Numbered from the stretch's first letter, positions 1-5,826 are shown. The stretch is DNA of 5,826 nucleotides from Lachnospiraceae bacterium (GCA_017464045.1 JAFUEG010000080.1:1-5826), one strand, 5' to 3'. Program-made: numbers and translations. The notes: a model not told the origin generated them from the letters alone.

Positions 1-471
1 ACCTGTCGGTCCAACCGGTGTACCGCAATTCGGACAGAATTTCGGACGATTTACAGTTCCTGCTGCCTGCATAGCTCTTATCTGCTCCACCTGTGCTATG
101 GCAGGATTATCTGCAATAATTTTTGCTCTTTGTTTTTCTTCGATTATCTTCTTGGATTCTTCATCCATTACTACACCGCCAACGTTGACATTACACTTGC
201 GGCCAATCTCCCTAAGTCTTTCAGTCAATTTCTTACTCATCTCAGAGCACATAGCAGGAAGCTCCAGACATTTTACTTCTCTTGCATGAAATTCGGAGAA
301 CACTATAGGAATCATCGACAAGACTTCGCTTTTAATCCTCTCTTTAAATGCGTCCTCTACATCTTGTTCAATTAATATTGTTCCATACACCTTATATGAA
401 ACCATCGTGTTGTCAAAATCAGGAGCCATATACCTAATAGGCTCTAATGTTCCAAATTTAACATCTGTCAT
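1..471 (-). CDS. Zinc-ribbon protein of unknown function, N-terminal 157 residues (3' end off the window)
   Basis: This frame is open from ATG at 471 to the window edge. The start is supported by a strong ribosome site (AGGAGGA, seven bases before the ATG). Visible parts are an N-terminal domain of about 105 residues, a charged helical stretch (about 104-138, rich in Lys, Glu and Ile), and a CPNCG half zinc ribbon at residues 146-150. The second CxxC would lie beyond base 1. No signal peptide or membrane segment is seen. The N-terminal domain aligns with the protein at 2043-2480: Pro-Ile at residues 11-12 and Gly-Thr-Ile at 30-32 fall at identical positions, and Asp-Val-Glu-Asp is offset by one. 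That marks them as paralogues. A domain followed by a helix and terminal zinc ribbon recalls bacterial SPFH-like/virion-core-like proteins, but this is only a guess. Function unknown. Confidence 0.8.
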   Translation of the reverse strand, partial: MTDVKFGTLEPIRYMAPDFDNTMVSYKVYGTILIEQDVEDAFKERIKSEVLSMIPIVFSEFHAREVKCLELPAMCSEMSKKLTERLREIGRKCNVNVGGVVMDEESKKIIEEKQRAKIIADNPAIAQVEQIRAMQAAGTVNRPKFCPNCGTPVGPTG

Positions 472-529
472 ACTTTTTCCTCCTAAATCTTGTTTCTCAA
501 TTTATTCTTATATCAACGGTGTTTCCTAT

Positions 530-625
530 GAGATGGTTATATAGGATATATTTTTAATGTTAAGCATAGCGTGAGCGACAGCGAGCTATGCGTACATCAT
601 AAAATATATCCTATATAACCATCTC
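530..625. repeat. Long hairpin (inverted repeat A) between pepC and the zinc-ribbon gene
   Basis: The outer arms, 530-554 and about 601-625, are complementary over about 25 bases. An imperfect stretch of about nine bases follows, then an inner 7-bp stem (GCATAGC 564-570 with GCTATGC 585-591). The apex 568-587 reads AGCGTGAGCGACAGCGAGCT and is closely matched by the apex of the hairpin at 4879-5069. Neither strand has a T-run directly after the stem, so it is not a standard intrinsic terminator even though it lies 18 bases past the pepC stop. It could be a palindromic intergenic element, a stabilising 3' end for the pepC mRNA, or both. Confidence 0.85.
536..563 (-). promoter_or_regulatory. Candidate promoter for the zinc-ribbon gene, inside a hairpin arm
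   Basis: On the minus strand TTAACA (558-563) is followed after 16 bases by TATAAC (536-541). Each hexamer matches the vegetative sigma consensus at 5 of 6 positions. Transcription would begin near 529, giving a leader of roughly 58 bases before the ATG at 471. The element lies wholly in the left arm of the hairpin at 530-625. AT-rich arms make chance matches likely, and the gene could also be reached by read-through from pepC. Confidence 0.35.
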
Positions 626-642
626 TAAGAAAAAATGACGAA

Positions 643-2016
643 CTAAGCCAACGTTCCAAAAGGATCCCAAGGCTCAAGTTCTATAAGCGGCTGGTTTAAA
701 AGCTCTTTTGTATCCTTGCTCAGATATTTTTTATTTACAACCACCTGATATACATAGTCATCAAACCACTCATCGGATGCCACATAATATCCATCTTTTC
801 CTGCATCCTTGCCCCAGCTGTTTTCTATACGCCATCTGTCCGGCTTTCCGGCTTCATTTATATTTACACCGAGTATAACCATGGCATGATTCATGGCACT
901 GTCACCATAGATAAGGCTCTCGCTCTTATCCATGCCAAATTTCACATCATAAAGCTGTTCGAGATTGGCAGCCTTCTTATCAAATACTCCTTCCTTTCGA
1001 AGTGAATACTTGCTGCAGTCCGAGCCAAACCATACAGGATGTCCATCCTTAAGCTGTGCAATAACAGCCTTCTTAATCTCCTTCATTTTAAGGTTAAGAT
1101 ATGTAATCGGCTTACCCTCAGCTACATTTCCTAAAAATTTAACCGTATACAGCTTTCCAAACGGCTTGTCCCCAGTAGGTGCATTTATTATACTCACATA
1201 ATCCGTAAGCTTCATACCTACATACTTTTTATAAAATTCCTTTGGAGTAATTCCAAAGTCCTGATATACCTTGCCGTCCTTATCACGAAGTGTGAAATCT
1301 ATCTTTTTAGGCGGCTCACCTAAAGAGATACAAAGCATACGATAAAACTCTGAAATCATTTTTGTCTTTTCCTTTTCAAGCTCAGACTTCTTCTTACCCT
1401 CTTTTGAAAGAGTCCTTAATTTATATGCATCCTCTCTAAGCTTTGTTGTAAGATACTGGTCGAACCACCTTGAGCTTGTGGAGCTTGCCGCATCATCATA
1501 ATTTTCCTTTGGAACAACACCATACTTTTCTACAAGATTGGCAAACATATCCCATTGACCGCCATCACCCAAAGGTGCTGAATTAATAAATGAATAAAGT
1601 CTGCCATCCACGGGTTCATCCAAGGTCTTTAATATACTTTCAAGGTAAAAATTAGCCTTTTCCAATTTATCATAAAAGAAAAGATAATTCTGCGACAATT
1701 CAAAATTGTCCAGATTATACTTATGTATTATCTCAAAACGCATGGTATTTAACGCAGAAAAAAGCCAGCATCGTCCGCTTGCCTTTTGATTCGTAATCTT
1801 TCCCTGCTTTAAATCAATGGAAAAGCTCATAGGAAGCTCACCTATTCTGCCATAATCCGCTGCTGCTTCAAGCACGCCGCTTTTTACTGCCGCATTTGCT
1901 GCTATGAGATTTGCGCGATCCTTATTGAAATCCTTTGAAAAGCTTTCCAGATTTTCTGATGAAATACCCTTATATCCTGCTACTGTCAGTTTCTTGTCTA
2001 TAGTTTCTTTAGCCAT
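643..2016 (-). CDS. pepC: Aminopeptidase C, bleomycin hydrolase family (peptidase C1B)
   Basis: This is a cytoplasmic papain-fold cysteine aminopeptidase that removes N-terminal residues from peptides; family members form hexameric barrels with the active sites facing inward. It has 457 residues, close to the family's usual 440-460. The catalytic set is complete: Gln77 and Cys83 in QKASGRCWLFSA, His377 in MNHAMVILG, and Asn399 in RIENSWG. The C-terminal tail, EPWDPFGTLA, matches the family's conserved tail that reaches into the active site and enforces aminopeptidase action. No signal peptide is present. The ATG at 2016 follows AAGGAG at a normal distance, and the stop is TAG. The upstream 145-residue gene ends only 26 bases before it, so the two are probably one transcript. 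Identity is secure. The bleomycin hydrolase activity is a family trait rather than a predicted native role. Confidence 0.96.
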   Translation of the reverse strand: MAKETIDKKLTVAGYKGISSENLESFSKDFNKDRANLIAANAAVKSGVLEAAADYGRIGELPMSFSIDLKQGKITNQKASGRCWLFSALNTMRFEIIHKYNLDNFELSQNYLFFYDKLEKANFYLESILKTLDEPVDGRLYSFINSAPLGDGGQWDMFANLVEKYGVVPKENYDDAASSTSSRWFDQYLTTKLREDAYKLRTLSKEGKKKSELEKEKTKMISEFYRMLCISLGEPPKKIDFTLRDKDGKVYQDFGITPKEFYKKYVGMKLTDYVSIINAPTGDKPFGKLYTVKFLGNVAEGKPITYLNLKMKEIKKAVIAQLKDGHPVWFGSDCSKYSLRKEGVFDKKAANLEQLYDVKFGMDKSESLIYGDSAMNHAMVILGVNINEAGKPDRWRIENSWGKDAGKDGYYVASDEWFDDYVYQVVVNKKYLSKDTKELLNQPLIELEPWDPFGTLA

Positions 2017-2042
2017 TTTGTCTGCTCCTTTTTATGTATTTT

Positions 2043-2480
2043 TTACTGTCCTGAAAAGATATTACCAATCATATTTGCCGCACCCGGCGACATAACAACA
2101 CCGGTAAAGGACATCGAATTTGCCTGTCCGTTATTAATCTCTTTTTTTAAATGTGCAACAGGTTCTATGGATGATGCAGTAGCACCTATATCCTCAATTA
2201 TAAGATTAACGGATATCTGCTCCGCAGCCAGCTGATTTATGATGTTCTGTGCAAGCTCGTCCTTCTTTTCAGCAAGTCCCTCCACCGGAACATTTCCACT
2301 CAATTTTGTAATCTCAAAATTAAGATAATAAAGTACTCTCTGCCTGATGTACTCCTTTTGTTCATCCTCCACATCCTCTGTAAAAATTGTTCCTTTTGCA
2401 GCGACCTCAACAGTAGCGTTGCTGTAATCAACCGCACAGTAAAAAATCGGACTCGATGTTTCAAAGCTTATTTCTCCCAT
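2043..2480 (-). CDS. Conserved protein of unknown function, paralogue of the zinc-ribbon protein
   Basis: The protein has 145 residues and begins at ATG 2480, preceded by AAGGAGG at a good distance. An in-frame ATG at 2501 overlaps that ribosome site and is rejected. Alignment with the protein at 1-471 also supports this start, since Pro-Ile (11-12) and Gly-Thr-Ile (30-32) fall at the same positions in both. The two share about the first 100 residues, including the Asp-Val-Glu-Asp segment followed by a Lys-Glu helix. This one lacks the zinc ribbon and ends in a Gly/Ser/Met-rich tail (about 120-145: TGVVMSPGAANMIGNIFSGQ), which may be flexible. No signal peptide or membrane span is evident. 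It is first in a likely two-gene unit with pepC, which follows 26 bases later. I do not recognise the family with confidence, and no function is assigned. Confidence 0.85.
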   Translation of the reverse strand: MGEISFETSSPIFYCAVDYSNATVEVAAKGTIFTEDVEDEQKEYIRQRVLYYLNFEITKLSGNVPVEGLAEKKDELAQNIINQLAAEQISVNLIIEDIGATASSIEPVAHLKKEINNGQANSMSFTGVVMSPGAANMIGNIFSGQ

Positions 2481-2552
2481 AATGTACCTCCTTAAAAACA
2501 TATATCATTTCATACACCAACCCACCTCTTATAACAATAAAAACATATAGTT

Positions 2553-2581
2553 ATTATAATATAACCACCCTTTTATTACAA
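2553..2581 (-). promoter_or_regulatory. Candidate promoter for the 145-residue gene and pepC
   Basis: On the minus strand TTGTAA (2576-2581) and a perfect TATAAT (2553-2558) are separated by 17 bases, the ideal spacing. Transcription would begin near 2546, leaving a leader of about 66 bases. The leader shows only the AAGGAGG ribosome site and no riboswitch-like fold that I can see. It is the best match found in an AT-rich spacer, so chance resemblance remains possible. Confidence 0.5.
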
Positions 2582-2736
2582 TAATTTTCCCACCATACAT
2601 TTCACATAACGTTCTAATTTTTCTAATTACTCTTTATACATTAAATCATTGTTCTCTATACCTTATTTCATTATTCTTTCACTCAATATATTGCAATAAA
2701 GTATAATTTCACTTATAATCCATATAGTGAAAATCA
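2582..2736. other. AT-rich intergenic stretch with no recognisable feature
   Basis: This stretch lies between the minus-strand promoter and the large inverted repeat, within the 529-bp gap separating two divergent genes. It is very rich in A and T and has frequent stops in all frames. I found no convincing open frame, RNA fold or repeat in it. Confidence 0.6.
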
Positions 2737-2988
2737 GACTGTCAAATTAAGCATTATGGCAGTTAATGTATATTAAAAGCCGATTTCGTTAACATTTCGC
2801 CCAATTTGTGTAAAATCAGAAACGAGTGATTGAAGATATTCGCTCAGAAAACGATATGTTTGAACGAAGTGAGTTTATCGTTTTCGTGCGAATATCAAAA
2901 TTACGAGTGCACTGATTTCACAAATTGATGGTGAGTTAACAAATCGGCTTCTTAATATATAATTAACTGCATACTTAATTTGACAGTC
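2737..2988. repeat. 252-bp imperfect inverted repeat (B) upstream of the methyltransferase
   Basis: The ends GACTGTCAAATTAA (2737-2750) and TTAATTTGACAGTC (2975-2988) are perfectly complementary over 14 bp. Moving inward, further matching blocks are CAGTTAAT, ATATTAA, AGCCGATTT, GTTAAC, CAATTTGTG, AAATCAG, GATATTCG (2835-2842 with 2889-2896) and AAAACGAT (2848-2855 with 2877-2884). They are interrupted by short mismatches. The apex near 2861-2876 (GAACGAAGTGAGTTT) resembles a transition-rich version of the apex in the other two hairpins. No clear target-site duplication flanks it and it encodes nothing. It could be a MITE-like element or a large structured regulatory region. The right arm carries the methyltransferase promoter candidate. 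Confidence 0.9.
2936..2963 (+). promoter_or_regulatory. Candidate promoter for the methyltransferase, inside the right arm of repeat B
   Basis: TTAACA (2936-2941) is followed after 16 bases by a perfect TATAAT (2958-2963). Transcription would begin near 2970, about 40 bases before the ATG at 3010, with the ribosome site AAGGAG in between. The matching place in the left arm, read outward on the other strand, has only a weaker version (TTAACG and TATACA with a shorter spacer). Only the right arm therefore looks like a working promoter. Confidence 0.45.
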
Positions 2989-3009
2989 GAGTTATTCAAG
3001 GAGAAAAAT

Positions 3010-3822
3010 ATGAACGAGGCATATTCCGATTTTGCAGCCGTATATGACCGTCTTATGGACAATATTCCGTATGATGAATGGTTTTCATACCTGCACTGAC
3101 TATTAACTGAATATGGCATAAATGATGGAATCATAGCCGAGCTTGGCTGTGGCACGGGCAATATAACCGAACGTCTTGCAATGTCAGGCTACGATATGAT
3201 TGGTATAGATAATTCAGAATCCATGCTGGATATCGCAAATGAAAAGAAAACGGAAAATGATTCTTCCTCATTGTATCTTTGTCAGGATATGCGCGAATTC
3301 GAATTATACGGTACGGTAGCTGCCTGCATAAGCATATGTGACAGCATCAATTATATAATCGAGGACGATGACCTGCTTACGGTATTCAAGCTTGTAAACA
3401 ATTACCTTGACCCTAAAGGAATATTTATATTTGACTTCAATACCGGACATTATTACAGGGATGTGGTTGCCGATGCAACCATAGCTGAGGATAGAGATGA
3501 TATAAGCTTTATATGGGATAATTATTATGATGCCGAAAATGATATAAATGAGCTTAGCCTCAGTATCTTTATCAAAGAAAATGCAAACAATAATTCGGCA
3601 AACCCAAATATAAGAAAAACTGATATAAATTCCGACAATGACAATCTGTACAGAAAGTATGAGGAATTACATTTACAAAAAGGATATACCTTGGCCAAAA
3701 TAAAAGAATTAATAAACGCATCAGGACTGGAAAATGTAGCTGCTTACGATGCATTTACAAAAAATCCTGCGGATGATAACTGTGAAAGAATATATATCAT
3801 CGCAAGAGAAAAAGGTAAATAA
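3010..3822 (+). pseudogene. Class I SAM-dependent methyltransferase, interrupted by an in-frame TGA at codon 30
   Basis: An AAGGAG site precedes the ATG at 3010. From there the frame reads as a typical small-molecule methyltransferase up to TAA at 3820, 270 codons in all, except for TGA at 3097-3099. The sequence on both sides is family-like without any frame change: AYSDFAAVYDRLMD and PYDEWFSYLH come before the stop. After it come SAM-binding motif I (AELGCGTGN, codons 43-51), an acidic residue ending strand 2 (IGIDNS, Asp67), and FIFDFNT. A restart at ATG 3181 would lack motif I and has no ribosome site, so it would not give a working enzyme. Codons about 190-212 form an Asn-rich stretch (9 of 23) that looks like an insertion. 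The substrate is unknown. The gene lies 107 bases before hslO on the same strand. Recent nonsense mutation is the simplest reading; sequencing error or read-through is possible. Confidence 0.8.
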
Positions 3823-3929
3823 TTTTATAATTAATTGCCCTAAAATACATATTAAATTAATAAAGAATAATAAGAAATAAAATATAAAAAGAAACATGAT
3901 ATAAAAAAATTTAAATCAGGAGAAAAAAC

Positions 3930-4787
3930 ATGTCAGACTATATTATAAGAGGAATGGCGGCAAATAATCAGGTAAGATTTTTTGCCTGCCTTGCAACAGA
4001 TACAGTTGAAAAAGCGAGAATCACACATAATACAAGCCCGGTTGTTACCAATGCACTCGGAAGACTTCTTATGGGTGCTGTAATGATGGGCGCCATGTGT
4101 AAAAATGATGATGACAAGCTTACCATAAGAATACAGTGCCAGGGTCCGATAAAAGGGCTTTTAGTTACAGCCAACACCAAAGGCGAGGTAAAGGGATATG
4201 TAAGCGAACCGGATGTAATGCTTCCCGCAAAGGATGTTGCCAAAGCCGTTGACCTTGGTGTAATGAGCGTTATAAAAGACATTGGACTTAAAGAACCGTA
4301 TATCGGTCAGACTCATCTTGTATCCAGTGAGATAGCCGAGGATTTGACATATTACTTTGTAACCAGTGAACAGATACCTTCATCAGTTGCACTTGGTGTA
4401 ACCTTAAATGACGATACCTCTGTGAAAACCGCAGGCGGCTTCATCATCCAGCTTATGCCATTTGCAGAGGAAAGTACTATATCCATGCTCGAAGAAAAAC
4501 TCAAAAATTTTTCGTTTACAAAACTTCTTGAAGAAGGACTTACCATAGAGGAAATAATCGGTAAAATATTTGATGACCACGATATCGAAGTCACCGATAC
4601 CATACCTTGCGCTTACGTATGTGACTGTAGCAAGGAACGTGTAGAGGCCGCAGTAATAAGTCTCGGTAAAAAAGAAATCGCATCCATGATAGAAGACAAC
4701 CAGCCTATCGAAGTAGTATGTGACTTCTGCCATACCAAGTATATATTCTCAACAGACGAACTGCTCACCTTCCTAAAGAAAGAATAA
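3930..4787 (+). CDS. hslO: Hsp33, redox-regulated molecular chaperone
   Basis: Hsp33 is a cytoplasmic holdase that is switched on when its C-terminal zinc site is oxidised, and it protects unfolding proteins during oxidative stress. The protein has 285 residues, typical of the family. The zinc cysteines are all present as CDC (Cys231, Cys233) and CDFC (Cys264, Cys267), separated by the family segment SKERVEAAVISLGKKEI. An extra Cys227 lies just before them. The N-terminal domain shows the expected RALVTNALGRLL-like region (about 35-47) and QCQGPIKGLLV (69-79). ATG 3930 follows AGGAG at 3918-3922. The 107-base spacer after the methyltransferase is very A-rich, with no terminator and only weak promoter-like matches, so transcription could continue from upstream. 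The stop is TAA, followed by a weak stem (AAACT/AGTTT) and T-rich sequence. Confidence 0.97.
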   Translation: MSDYIIRGMAANNQVRFFACLATDTVEKARITHNTSPVVTNALGRLLMGAVMMGAMCKNDDDKLTIRIQCQGPIKGLLVTANTKGEVKGYVSEPDVMLPAKDVAKAVDLGVMSVIKDIGLKEPYIGQTHLVSSEIAEDLTYYFVTSEQIPSSVALGVTLNDDTSVKTAGGFIIQLMPFAEESTISMLEEKLKNFSFTKLLEEGLTIEEIIGKIFDDHDIEVTDTIPCAYVCDCSKERVEAAVISLGKKEIASMIEDNQPIEVVCDFCHTKYIFSTDELLTFLKKE

Positions 4788-4854
4788 ACTTTTTGAAACA
4801 GTTTTTATTGACTCATTTTAAATCTTTTAAGCAATAAAGACTGTATATAAACAG

Positions 4855-4880
4855 AAAAATCCGACATGCGCAGCATGTCG
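4855..4880 (-). terminator. Intrinsic terminator-like hairpin, minus strand
   Basis: A perfect 8-bp stem (CGACATGC 4862-4869 with GCATGTCG 4873-4880) encloses a 3-base loop. On the minus strand it is followed by GA and five T's. It lies downstream of the binding-protein gene and beyond the large hairpin, so it could be a second stop signal. On the plus strand the stem is followed only by TTTGATT, so it might also weakly end hslO transcription. Confidence 0.6.
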
Positions 4881-5069
4881 TTTGATTGCAGGATACAGCC
4901 TGTATATAAGGACAGTCATAAACAAAAAAGCAGCCTTGAATAACCAAAAAAGTACTTATCAACAGCGTTAGCGCAAGCGAGCTTTGATAAGTACTTATTT
5001 TGTTATTCAAGGCTGTTCAAAAAAACAATCTGTCCTTATATTTACCGGCTGTATCAGTGCCATCAAACG
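4879..5069. repeat. 191-bp imperfect inverted repeat (C) between the convergent hslO and binding-protein genes
   Basis: The inner arms, 4931-4962 and 4984-5015, pair over 32 bases with three mismatches. They enclose an apex (4964-4983) reading AGCGTTAGCGCAAGCGAGCT, which is 17/20 identical to the apex of the hairpin at 530-625. Outside them, three more blocks pair in the correct order: CGTTTGAT (4879-4886 with 5062-5069), ATACAGCC, and ATATAAGGACAG. The repeat almost touches the stop codon of the binding-protein gene at 5072. It encodes nothing plausible. It may be a palindromic element also used as a terminator. Confidence 0.9.
4921..5015 (-). terminator. Terminator formed by the inner stem of repeat C, minus strand
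   Basis: Read on the minus strand, the long inner stem ends in AAGGCTG and is followed at once by CTTTTTTGTTT, the layout of an intrinsic terminator. It begins about 57 bases past the TAG stop of the binding-protein gene. On the plus strand the same stem is followed by an A-run, so termination would be one-directional. Confidence 0.6.
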
Positions 5070-5071
5070 CC

Positions 5072-5826
5072 CTAATTTGCAGCCTTAATCTTAGTCCATA
5101 GCTCTGCGAAGTATGCTTTGGTCTCTGAATCCTGATATCTGAATACTTCATCGTTAGAGCGTGTCATATCAGGTATATATGCATCGATGTCTGCATAGTC
5201 ATCTGCTGCCGCCTTGTCTCGTGCTTGTATAACCGGCGAAGTATAACCGACCTCTGCTGTGTTGGCATATGCGTTTTCAGGCTCAAGCATAAAATTGATA
5301 AACTCATGTGCAAGCTGTGTATCAGTACAATCCTTGGTTATAATCATAGCGTCATTCCATATATTAGTTCCCTCTTCCGGAGCAAAAAATGCAAGATTCT
5401 CATTTTCAGACATAATATAAGTTGCATCACCCGAATAAACTATAGCCATAGCCTTATTTCCTGAAATCATATTATCGATGACATCATCACCTGCATAAAC
5501 AGGATCCATGGTATCTCTCTGATTAGCAAGCCATTCGTAAGCTTCATCGATTTCCTTCTTGTCAGTTGTATTCATAGAATATCCAAGTGCCTTTAAAGCT
5601 ATCATGAAAGAATCTCTCTCAGAATCATACATATAAAGCTTACCCTTATACTTCTCATTTCTAAGAATCTCCCAGCCATCCTTTAAATCAGCCTCATCGA
5701 CTACAGTCTTATCATAAAGGATTCCAACATTACCATAGAAATAAGGTACCGAATATTCATTATTCGGATCACAAGCAAGACCTAAAACATTTTCATCCAG
5801 ACCATCTGCATTTGTTATAAGAGACC
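5072..5826 (-). CDS. potD: Spermidine/putrescine-type ABC transporter substrate-binding protein, C-terminal 250 residues (5' end off the window)
   Basis: The frame stays open to the window edge, with family-like sequence to the end. The ATG at 5632 is internal, not the start. Visible hallmarks, numbered from the edge, are SVPYFYGNVGILYD (25-38), which matches the family's VPY-x-x-G-x-x-G-I strand, and AMAIVYSGDATYIM (125-138). These are followed by FFAPEEGTNIWNDAMII (147-163), whose Trp156 and Asp158 match the polyamine-contacting WMD segment of PotD, and FINFMLEPENA (175-185) with VGYTSPV after it. The protein would act outside the membrane, probably as a lipoprotein, passing polyamine to PotABC-type components that should lie beyond base 5826. 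The signal region is not in view, and a fusion to the permease cannot be ruled out. Family membership is strong; the exact ligand (spermidine, putrescine or another) is not settled. The stop is TAG. Confidence 0.88.
   Translation of the reverse strand, partial: SLITNADGLDENVLGLACDPNNEYSVPYFYGNVGILYDKTVVDEADLKDGWEILRNEKYKGKLYMYDSERDSFMIALKALGYSMNTTDKKEIDEAYEWLANQRDTMDPVYAGDDVIDNMISGNKAMAIVYSGDATYIMSENENLAFFAPEEGTNIWNDAMIITKDCTDTQLAHEFINFMLEPENAYANTAEVGYTSPVIQARDKAAADDYADIDAYIPDMTRSNDEVFRYQDSETKAYFAELWTKIKAAN

Noticed and set aside
98..375. Plus-strand open frames opposite the zinc-ribbon gene
   Set aside because: They are antisense shadows: no ribosome site, and the minus strand holds the family-like protein with matching paralogue.
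2481..2501. Longer start (ATG at 2501) for the 145-residue protein
   Set aside because: It would overlap the strong AAGGAGG site, and the paralogue alignment places the first residue at 2480.
2780..2945. GTTAAC pairs in repeat B as integron attC-like recombination ends
   Set aside because: The left copy does not fit the RYYYAAC form needed opposite GTTRRRY, no integron integrase or cassette array is present, and GTTAAC is itself a palindrome.
3115..3138. Small stem (ATGAT/ATCAT, flanked by GGC/GCC) 15 bases after the TGA, as a possible selenocysteine insertion element
   Set aside because: The loop is only GGA, the stem is weak and AT-rich, the pairing coincides with ordinary codons, and codon 30 is not a place where a catalytic Cys or Sec is expected in this methyltransferase family.
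3181..3822. A separate 213-residue methyltransferase starting at ATG 3181
   Set aside because: There is no ribosome site, and the start falls after SAM motif I. The same frame continues upstream with clear family sequence to ATG 3010, so it is the back part of an interrupted gene.
3968..4733. Three minus-strand open frames opposite hslO
   Set aside because: They are antisense to a complete, well-supported hslO and have no start signals of their own.
4841..4909. Direct repeat CTGTATATAA (4841-4850 and 4900-4909)
   Set aside because: Ten AT-rich bases repeated twice are easily expected by chance here, and no further copies or regular spacing are seen.
4813..5010. Minus-strand open frame of 65 residues with hydrophobic content
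   Set aside because: It begins at a TTG, lies across both arms and the loop of repeat C, and has no ribosome site; its composition comes from the palindrome.

Overview
This looks like a chromosomal piece of a low-GC, Gram-positive anaerobe, most likely a clostridium of the Lachnospiraceae type. The reasons are AT-rich spacers, strong AGGAGG-type ribosome sites, and the combination of a PepC-type aminopeptidase, an Hsp33 chaperone next to a SAM-dependent methyltransferase, and a polyamine-type binding protein. The lineage is inferred from gene content and style only; no search was run.

Layout. Bases 1-2480 form a minus-strand block read right to left: a 145-residue protein of unknown function (2043-2480), aminopeptidase C (643-2016), then the start of a zinc-ribbon protein (1-471, cut by the window edge). 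The two unknown proteins are distant paralogues, so pepC sits between two members of one family. Bases 2481-3009 are a divergent intergenic region holding a promoter for the minus block and a 252-bp imperfect inverted repeat. Bases 3010-4787 are read on the plus strand: a class I methyltransferase interrupted by an in-frame TGA at its codon 30, then hslO (Hsp33). Bases 4788-5071 are a convergent spacer with a 191-bp inverted repeat and two terminator-like hairpins for the minus strand. Bases 5072-5826 carry the C-terminal part of a minus-strand PotD-like substrate-binding protein.

The most unusual content lies between the genes. Three long hairpins (530-625, 2737-2988, 4879-5069) have unrelated arms. 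Two of them share a nearly identical 20-nt apex (17/20), and the third has a diverged look-alike. In two of the three, an arm holds a promoter-like TTAACA-16-TATAAY pair pointing at the next gene. This may be a family of palindromic intergenic elements, perhaps mobile or RNA-acting. That reading is inference.

The genes suggest ordinary housekeeping: peptide breakdown, redox-stress protein holding, and polyamine uptake. The methyltransferase is probably a pseudogene unless the TGA is a sequencing error or is read through. I see no phage, CRISPR, transposase or RNA gene here.
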